This document shows, in pieces, positions 6,871 through 11,400 of a stretch of 11,400 bases of DNA. Below the pieces are notes generated by a model. The model had not been told where the DNA came from. It was given only the letters and a program-made list of their open reading frames with translations, and made no database searches. The translations under genes were made by a program, and so were the position numbers. The first letter of the stretch is position 1, and each line of letters begins with the position of its first letter. This DNA is from an uncultured Chloroflexota bacterium (GTDB lineage: Bacteria > Chloroflexota > Anaerolineae > Aggregatilineales > Phototrophicaceae), in the NCBI GenBank assembly GCA_937927665.1, contig CALBRY010000212.1:1-11400 (forward strand), in the 5' to 3' direction.

Positions 6871-6876
6871 TAAAAT
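6871..6876 (+). promoter_or_regulatory. possible -10 box for the TPR gene pair
   Basis: TAAAAT on the plus strand, 36 bases before the first TPR gene start, is a five-of-six -10 match. There is no convincing -35 at 16-18 bases, so this promoter may need an activator, or the call may be wrong. Confidence 0.3.
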
Positions 6877-6912
6877 AGGGGAACGCTTCAAGGGTATCGT
6901 TAAGGGGTCATG

Positions 6913-7923
6913 ATGACACAGCCGCTCAAGCCGCTACCTTTAGAGGTAGATGAGGACTTTCGCACGCGCTGCGATGCGGTCTTTCGTCAGTGGAGCAGCG
7001 GGAACCTTCCCTACAAGACGGCGATGGATTCGCTGCTTCAGTTGGAGTTGGAAGGCGCGAAAGGTTCACAAGTGGCGAACCAAGGCTACGCAGAAAACAC
7101 CATCGGGCTGTTATATGGCTACCGGGCTGATTTTGACCGCAGCATCCGGCATTTCGCCCGCGCCCGTGACTTGTTTGAGCGTGCCAACAAGCCAGATCGT
7201 GTGCTGGGCTGCATGCTGAATATCGGGGAAAGCTACCGCCAAAAAGGGGATTTCATCCGCGCGCGGCAGTTCTTCCGCACCGCATTTGATCAAGCCATCT
7301 TCTTTGGCGATCATGCTGTCGCCGCCATCTCTGCGGCGAATGAAGGCGATTTACTGCTGTCTCAGGATCAGATTGACAGTGCGCGTGAGCGATTTACGAA
7401 AGCGCTGGAGATCATTACCGGTTCTGAAGTCGCTGAACGGCGGCGCTGGCAGGTGATCGCACAGGTGAAACAGGGCATGGTCAAAGTTTATGTACAGCAG
7501 CATGACGTCGCGTCCGCGTGGTCATGTGCGCTGGAATCGCTGGAGGTCGCACGTCAGGCAGATGTGCCGTTCCTGCTGGGCGGCGCGTACCGGACGATGG
7601 GCGAAGTGCTGACGGCACTCGGCAACACGCCGGATAATGCCCCGCGTGAACAGCCGAATAATCCCGATCCTGCCGCCACCAATGAGACGCTCGGCGATCC
7701 CGATATGTATTTTCAGTTATCGATTGACCAGTATCGGAAGATCAGCGCGGAAGGCGAAATTGCGCGCACGATCTTCTTGCAGGGCAAGAGTTTGTTGGCA
7801 CGCGGACAAAAAGTCACGGCATCGCGCAAATTCCAACAAGCAACCTTGATGTTCACCAAATTGGGCATGAAAGATGATGCAACCAAAGCCGCCCAAGCAC
7901 AAATGAATTCCATCGAAGATTAG
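6913..7923 (+). CDS. TPR-repeat protein, first of two tandem paralogs
   Basis: A 336-residue, soluble, all-helical protein with no signal peptide or catalytic motif. Helix-pair repeats of tetratricopeptide type are visible at about 58-91, 98-131, 138-171 and 181-212, with a conserved end at 225-331. The repeat GESYRQKGDF-RARQFFRTA (105-123) is the clearest. The C-terminal block (ATNE-LGDPD at 255-264, EGEIART at 280-286, LLARGQ at 294-299, KLGM at 316-319) resembles tails of Chloroflexota TPR proteins and regulators, so a scaffold or ligand-sensing role is inferred. The next gene is a clear paralog, more than half identical by eye. ATG 6913 is preferred over ATG 6910 because AAGGGG ends five bases before it and the paralog also begins MTQP. 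The partner is unknown. Confidence 0.85.
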   Translation: MTQPLKPLPLEVDEDFRTRCDAVFRQWSSGNLPYKTAMDSLLQLELEGAKGSQVANQGYAENTIGLLYGYRADFDRSIRHFARARDLFERANKPDRVLGCMLNIGESYRQKGDFIRARQFFRTAFDQAIFFGDHAVAAISAANEGDLLLSQDQIDSARERFTKALEIITGSEVAERRRWQVIAQVKQGMVKVYVQQHDVASAWSCALESLEVARQADVPFLLGGAYRTMGEVLTALGNTPDNAPREQPNNPDPAATNETLGDPDMYFQLSIDQYRKISAEGEIARTIFLQGKSLLARGQKVTASRKFQQATLMFTKLGMKDDATKAAQAQMNSIED

Positions 7924-7944
7924 GTGAGCGGAGACAGACGAACG

Positions 7945-8961
7945 ATGACTCAACCCACAATGCCCTTTCCTATCGCACAGGAACCTGAACCCGCCTTCAA
8001 AGAACGCTGCGACGCAGTTTATGCAGGCTGGCACAACGGAAGCATGACTTTTAAAGCGGCGGTAGATACGCTGCTGGAACTGGAAAATGGGCAGGTTGCC
8101 AGCGCGCAGTATGCGAATCAAGGCATTGTGGAAAACATGATCGGCATGATGTACGGCTATCGCGGCGATCTCGATTTCAGTGTTCGCCACTTTGCGCGTG
8201 CCCGTGATTTGTTCGAACGTGCCAGCAATCGCGCTCAGATTGTGCGCGCGATCATGAATTTGGGCGAAAGCTACCGGCAGAAGGGCGATTTTCCGCGCGC
8301 ACGGCAGTTCTTCCGCACCGCGTATGATCAATCAACGGCGATCAATGAACATGGGACGGCGGCATACGCGGCGGCGAATGAGGGACATTTGCAGCTTTCG
8401 ATGAATCAACTGGACAGCGCGAAAGAACGGTTTGAGAAAGCGATTGAACTCGTCGCACATGAGCCGAAAGAAGAAACGCGCTGCGAATTGATCAGCGATT
8501 GCAGGCAGGGATTAGCGACGTACTATCTGCGCGTGAACGAAAAAACTGCCGCGTGGCGGTGCGCGCTGGAATCGCTTCAGCTTTCGCAGAATGCGCGCCA
8601 ACCGTTCATGTTAGGGTTCGCATACCGGACGATGGGCGAAGTTTTGACGGCAGTCGGGTATACACCGAACGGGACACCGCGCATTTTGCCCGCGCATCAA
8701 GATGACGCTGCGGCGACGAATGAGCATCTGGGCGATCCTGATGCTTATTTTCAGCTTGCGGTGGATGCCTTCAGCGAAATCAAAGCGGAAGGGGAACTGG
8801 CGCGGACGGTTTTTATGCAGGGTCAAAGCCTGATGGCTCGCGGTCAGCGCATAACGGCGTCACGCAAGTTTCATCAGGCGATGTTGATGTTCACCAAGTT
8901 GGGCATGCGCGACGACGCGAATAAAGCGGCGCAAGCACAGATGGGCGCAATCGCACGCTGA
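7945..8961 (+). CDS. TPR-repeat protein, second of two tandem paralogs
   Basis: A 338-residue protein that aligns over its whole length with its upstream neighbour. The best-conserved parts are RHFARARDLFERA (81-93), GESYRQKGDF-RARQFFRTA (107-125), AYRTMGEVLTA (226-236), ATNE-LGDPD (257-266) and the final TASRKF through KAAQAQM (304-333). The middle (about 130-225) has diverged most, as expected if the two bind different partners. The ATG at 7945 is 21 bases after the first paralog's stop, with GGAGA (7930-7934) upstream. An in-frame GTG at 7924 would add seven residues absent from the paralog and has no ribosome-binding site. The two genes surely form one transcript. The gene converges with the response-regulator gene across only 16 bases, and no terminator is visible there. 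Its function is unknown. Confidence 0.85.
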   Translation: MTQPTMPFPIAQEPEPAFKERCDAVYAGWHNGSMTFKAAVDTLLELENGQVASAQYANQGIVENMIGMMYGYRGDLDFSVRHFARARDLFERASNRAQIVRAIMNLGESYRQKGDFPRARQFFRTAYDQSTAINEHGTAAYAAANEGHLQLSMNQLDSAKERFEKAIELVAHEPKEETRCELISDCRQGLATYYLRVNEKTAAWRCALESLQLSQNARQPFMLGFAYRTMGEVLTAVGYTPNGTPRILPAHQDDAAATNEHLGDPDAYFQLAVDAFSEIKAEGELARTVFMQGQSLMARGQRITASRKFHQAMLMFTKLGMRDDANKAAQAQMGAIAR

Positions 8962-8977
8962 CAGCGAAAACGGCAAC

Positions 8978-9718
8978 CTAAGCCTCTTCATCCGCAAAGC
9001 GGGTGAGGCGCATAAAGGCGCGTTCTTGCGGCGACATATCACGCGGGTATTCGGTGTCGTCTTCGCTTTCCAAAATGCGATACGCCTCTTTGATGTAAGA
9101 CCGGATCGTATGCAGACTGATCCCCATTTCATCGGCGGCGAGCTGCGCGGGCATTCCGTTGACGACGCACAGCTCGACCGCTTGCAAAATGCGCGGGGTC
9201 AGATGGGTGTATTCACGGCGCGGCGGCAGACGATGGGCGCGGCGCAGGCGTGGATGGGCGGAATGGGCGATCACATCCAGCATGCCGACTGTGACGATAA
9301 AATCGATCTTGTTGACGTAGGCGATCACAATTGCCCATGCAATCTGGGCGCGCACATCCCCTTTGAGGAGATACCCCCGCGCGCCGCCATCCGCTGCCGC
9401 CTCGATCAAGCGAAGTTCAGCGGTTTGCGCCACACAGATCACCAATACGCTGGGAATTTTGTTTCGCAGCCGCTCGATCTGATGTTTCAGATACTCCGAC
9501 CCACCCATATGATCGGCGTCAAGGATAATCACATCGGGTAGTTCTGCGAGCGGCGTGCTGTTGAGATATTCCCACATGGCACGTTCGCTATCGCAAAGCT
9601 GTGTCACCCGCGTGCGTCGATCCCATGCCAGATAACTATTCACGGCATGGCGCGCATAAAAGTCCGTGTCCATCAGAAGGACTTTCAGGTTCACATTAAT
9701 AGTGTTCGATGATGACAT
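8978..9718 (-). CDS. response regulator, receiver domain plus LuxR/NarL-like helix-turn-helix
   Basis: The 246-residue protein has an N-terminal receiver domain (about 10-135). Its acidic pair is D17/D19 (LLMDTD), the phospho-acceptor is probably D67 (VIILDAD), and the conserved lysine is K119 (GYLLKGD). The usual Thr/Ser after the fourth strand is not clear in VLVICVAQT (91-99). A basic linker leads to a helix-turn-helix (about 172-215) of LuxR type, LTPRILQAVELCVVNG followed by LAADEMGISLHTIRSYI. The canonical recognition helix TV--H is changed to TI--Y. It is presumably a DNA-binding transcription factor controlled by phosphorylation. Two genes upstream on the same strand encode a histidine kinase, a plausible partner. 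The ATG at 9718 has only a weak GGGA upstream. The -10 TATAAT at 9760-9765 suggests its own promoter. Confidence 0.87.
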   Translation of the reverse strand: MSSSNTINVNLKVLLMDTDFYARHAVNSYLAWDRRTRVTQLCDSERAMWEYLNSTPLAELPDVIILDADHMGGSEYLKHQIERLRNKIPSVLVICVAQTAELRLIEAAADGGARGYLLKGDVRAQIAWAIVIAYVNKIDFIVTVGMLDVIAHSAHPRLRRAHRLPPRREYTHLTPRILQAVELCVVNGMPAQLAADEMGISLHTIRSYIKEAYRILESEDDTEYPRDMSPQERAFMRLTRFADEEA

Positions 9719-9759
9719 GTCCCAGTCCGCAAAAAGGTGATCCCCCCAATTCAGCGCTC

Positions 9760-9765
9760 ATTATA
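9760..9765 (-). promoter_or_regulatory. -10 box of the response-regulator gene
   Basis: The minus strand reads TATAAT, 41 bases before the regulator's ATG. No good -35 is found at normal spacing, so expression may depend on an activator. This suggests the regulator is not simply read through from the XRE gene 112 bases upstream. Confidence 0.4.
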
Positions 9766-9830
9766 CGCGGTTTTTACATTTCGCGGTGTAACAGAGAAGA
9801 ATCAACCCTGAGGGGAGCACTGGAAACATA

Positions 9831-10199
9831 TCAGTCGTTCGTTTGACCACCTGTTTTGTGTCCGGGCGCGCCCAAGCCCAACAGCATCCGGTCGATCATT
9901 TCCTGAGCTTCGGGCGGGAGCGCTTCGATACGCTTTGCGATCAACATCGCCTTAGCCGCCCGCATATCCGACTCTCCCACCGCCATTTTCACTAACGCAC
10001 TGATATCTGTTTCAGTCGCCTTTGCTAACTTGTTCAAAAAAGTGAGCGTAGGCTCTGGTGCACCCTCAAGCCGCATTGCCTTCGTTAAAGTGCTGGAATT
10101 GACCCCGATCAGGCGCGCCAGTTCATTCTGGCTCATGTTCCGGCGGATCAATTCGTCTGCGATAAATTGACCGAGCGGTGTCATTTTGTGGGACTTCAT
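9831..10199 (-). CDS. XRE-type helix-turn-helix transcriptional regulator
   Basis: From ATG 10199 the product has 122 residues. An XRE/Cro-like DNA-binding domain spans about 7-72; the helix-turn-helix is SQNELARLIGVNSSTLTKAMR minus its last residue (24-43), where S24, E26 and L27 fit the first helix. A second amphipathic stretch (about 80-107, with PPEAQEMIDRMLLGL) probably dimerises. The tail is polar and flexible. The open frame extends three codons further to GTG 10208, but that codon overlaps the ribosome-binding site GGGAG (10208-10212). ATG 10199, eight bases downstream of it, is therefore the better start. It lies 107 bases after the kinase stop, in a region rich in repeats that could be its own operator. 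The target and ligand are unknown. Confidence 0.87.
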   Translation of the reverse strand: MKSHKMTPLGQFIADELIRRNMSQNELARLIGVNSSTLTKAMRLEGAPEPTLTFLNKLAKATETDISALVKMAVGESDMRAAKAMLIAKRIEALPPEAQEMIDRMLLGLGAPGHKTGGQTND

Positions 10200-10231
10200 C
10201 ACAAACACTCCCGTGTCTCACACGTCACTGA

Positions 10232-10247
10232 CCCGCTTTGCAGCGGG
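10232..10247. repeat. GC-rich hairpin upstream of the XRE gene
   Basis: CCCGCT (10232-10237) and AGCGGG (10242-10247) form a 6-bp stem with a TTGC loop. It lies between the kinase stop and the XRE start. No T-run follows on the minus strand, so it is not a classical terminator. A TATAAA (minus strand, 10249-10254) beside it could be the XRE -10 box, in which case the hairpin would be in the leader. Confidence 0.4.
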
Positions 10248-10271
10248 GTTTATACATCTAACCACAAGTTT

Positions 10272-10304
10272 GCCATTTGCGCGCAACAAATTTCAACAAA
10301 TGGC
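10272..10304. promoter_or_regulatory. nested inverted and direct repeats, possible operator
   Basis: GCCATTTG (10272-10279) and CAAATGGC (10297-10304) are perfect inverted repeats 17 bases apart. Inside lie the 10-base palindrome TTGCGCGCAA (10277-10286) and two direct copies of CAACAAAT at 10284 and 10294, exactly 10 bases (one helical turn) apart. The block ends two bases before the kinase stop codon and 73 bases upstream of the XRE start. It looks like a regulator-binding region, possibly for XRE itself. Confidence 0.45.
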
Positions 10305-10306
10305 GG

Positions 10307-11400
10307 CTATCTTGCGGCAGGGATAATGATACGAAATGTTGATCCTGCGCCCAGCGTGCTTTCAACGGTGATTGTGCCTCGATGACTTTCGATGATGCGC
10401 TTCGCAATCGCAAGCCCTAATCCAAAACCGGGCGTCGAATGGGAGTCATCGTGCCGCCAGAATGTTTTGAAGATGTGCGGGAGTTCATCCTCTGAAATTC
10501 CTGTACCCGTGTCTCCGATCTCAAGCCACACCTGATCATCACTGCTGCCCGCTGAGACATAAATGTTTCCGGTGACCGGGGTATAACGATAGGCATTGTC
10601 CAAGAGCGCATTCAGCGCGATGGTTAAGTACTGCCGATCCCCAACGAACGTAAGTAAATGAGGGGCGATGCTGCATTGGAGCCGCGGCTGCGTTCCATAA
10701 GTTGAAATGCAGCGGCGGCAAACGTCATCAAGTAGGCTTCGAAGGTCGATAGGGTTACGTTCCAGTGATTCAGGATTTTCAAGCGTCGCCATGGTGAGCA
10801 TCCCATCAAGCAGTGTCGTCACATGTTTGATTTCGGCTTCGATTTGAGCGGCTTTGCATTGGCGAGACTCTGCATCATTCGAGCGTGACATCAAATAGGC
10901 GCTGGAACCGATCACTGCAAGCGGGGTGCGGAACTCGTGCGCCGTATTCTGGATGAACTGCGTGAGAAGCCGCAATCGCTCTTTTTCTAACGCAAGCTGA
11001 AAGGCGCGGTTCTCTGCCTCTTTCCGGGCAGAGATATCGCGTGAAATGACATAGAGCGTACTCACTTTGCCTTCAGGGGTGTAAGTAAACTTTGTGTGAT
11101 CTTCTCTCCAAAAGTATCCGTCTGTCTTGTGAAGGCATCGATAACTGGTGGTGAGTGTCTCTAAATGGCGATTGATCGCGTTCGCCACCTGCTGACGGAT
11201 TGCAGTTCTGTCATCTGGATGAATCACCATAGCAGCAGTCGCCAGCGAGCTTTGGACTGACTGACCTTCCGGATAACCTAACAGTCGCTCATAGGATGGC
11301 GTTGCATACAGAACGCGCTGACCGAGGATATCAATCACGACAATTCCATCGGATGTATTTTCAGCGATCAAGCGATAACGTTCCTCGCTGACTCTCAGGG
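10307..11400 (-). CDS. PAS-domain sensor histidine kinase, N-terminus cut by window edge
   Basis: The frame is open to the right edge, so the gene is 5'-partial; 363 complete codons are visible. Numbering from the first complete codon, a PAS domain spans about 4-112, beginning SEERYRLIAENTSDGIVV and ending in a PAC segment with SRDISARKEAE (119-129). A helix leads to the phospho-acceptor site HEFRTP (154-159, His154). The ATPase domain follows, with N box LNALLDNAYRY (262-272), G1 DTGTGI (296-301) and G2 GFGLGLA (324-330), then the closing GAGSTFRI. All catalytic elements are present, so the kinase looks active. The TTG at 11371 is the leucine of the PAS motif and not a start. No membrane segment is in the visible part. 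A second PAS or other sensor domain may lie beyond the edge. The XRE gene follows after 107 bases, and the response regulator comes next. Confidence 0.92.
   Translation of the reverse strand, partial: LRVSEERYRLIAENTSDGIVVIDILGQRVLYATPSYERLLGYPEGQSVQSSLATAAMVIHPDDRTAIRQQVANAINRHLETLTTSYRCLHKTDGYFWREDHTKFTYTPEGKVSTLYVISRDISARKEAENRAFQLALEKERLRLLTQFIQNTAHEFRTPLAVIGSSAYLMSRSNDAESRQCKAAQIEAEIKHVTTLLDGMLTMATLENPESLERNPIDLRSLLDDVCRRCISTYGTQPRLQCSIAPHLLTFVGDRQYLTIALNALLDNAYRYTPVTGNIYVSAGSSDDQVWLEIGDTGTGISEDELPHIFKTFWRHDDSHSTPGFGLGLAIAKRIIESHRGTITVESTLGAGSTFRIIIPAAR

Noticed and set aside
7717..8331. 204-codon minus-strand frame across the two TPR genes
   Set aside because: It crosses the junction of two strongly supported plus-strand paralogs and shows no ribosome-binding site or domain.
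9026..9541. 171-codon open frame on the plus strand
   Set aside because: It is the shadow of the response-regulator gene, whose receiver and helix-turn-helix motifs are on the other strand.
11369..11371. TTG as start of the histidine kinase
   Set aside because: The frame continues to the window edge and the upstream codons spell the usual SEERYR beginning of a PAS domain, so this TTG is an internal leucine.

Overview
The window looks like chromosome from a bacterium of moderate GC content, most likely a non-phototrophic Chloroflexota (Anaerolineae-like) relative. This placement is an inference. It rests on the mix of a Uma2 nuclease, a stand-alone NfeD/SPFH pair, Chloroflexota-style TPR proteins and a PAS histidine kinase, and no marker gene is present to confirm it. 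I see no tRNA, rRNA, CRISPR array, insertion sequence or phage gene. Coding density is high, and there is no gene-free stretch of 300 bases or more.

Left part (1-3377), genes on the minus strand. The left edge carries a GC-rich near-palindrome and a doubtful 34-codon ORF. A perfect 19-bp stem terminator follows, closing a gene for a secreted protein with an SH3-like C-terminus. Next on the minus strand come moaB (molybdenum cofactor biosynthesis), an SPFH/band-7 membrane protein and a short NfeD. Transcription runs nfeD, SPFH, then moaB. A 65-bp inverted-repeat element sits between the SPFH gene and moaB.

Middle part (3378-6721). A divergent promoter region separates nfeD from a plus-strand M20-family Zn amidohydrolase (hydantoinase/carbamoylase type), followed 42 bases later by a Uma2-family nuclease. 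A good promoter inside the longest open frame of the hydrolase shows that its true start lies near 3618. The Uma2 gene collides head-on with a minus-strand CrtC/AttH-type lipocalin-fold protein, and their stop codons share one CTAG.

Right part (6722-11400). Two tandem plus-strand genes encode paralogous all-helical TPR proteins. They meet a convergent minus-strand block that reads, in transcription order, PAS histidine kinase (cut by the right window edge), a small XRE-type DNA-binding protein, and a response regulator with a NarL/LuxR-like C-terminus. This is the most suggestive part of the window: two repeat-protein paralogs beside a possible three-gene signalling module, with inverted and helically phased direct repeats in the upstream regions. 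I found no proof of a new system. The TPR pair and the kinase/XRE/regulator block are the best candidates.
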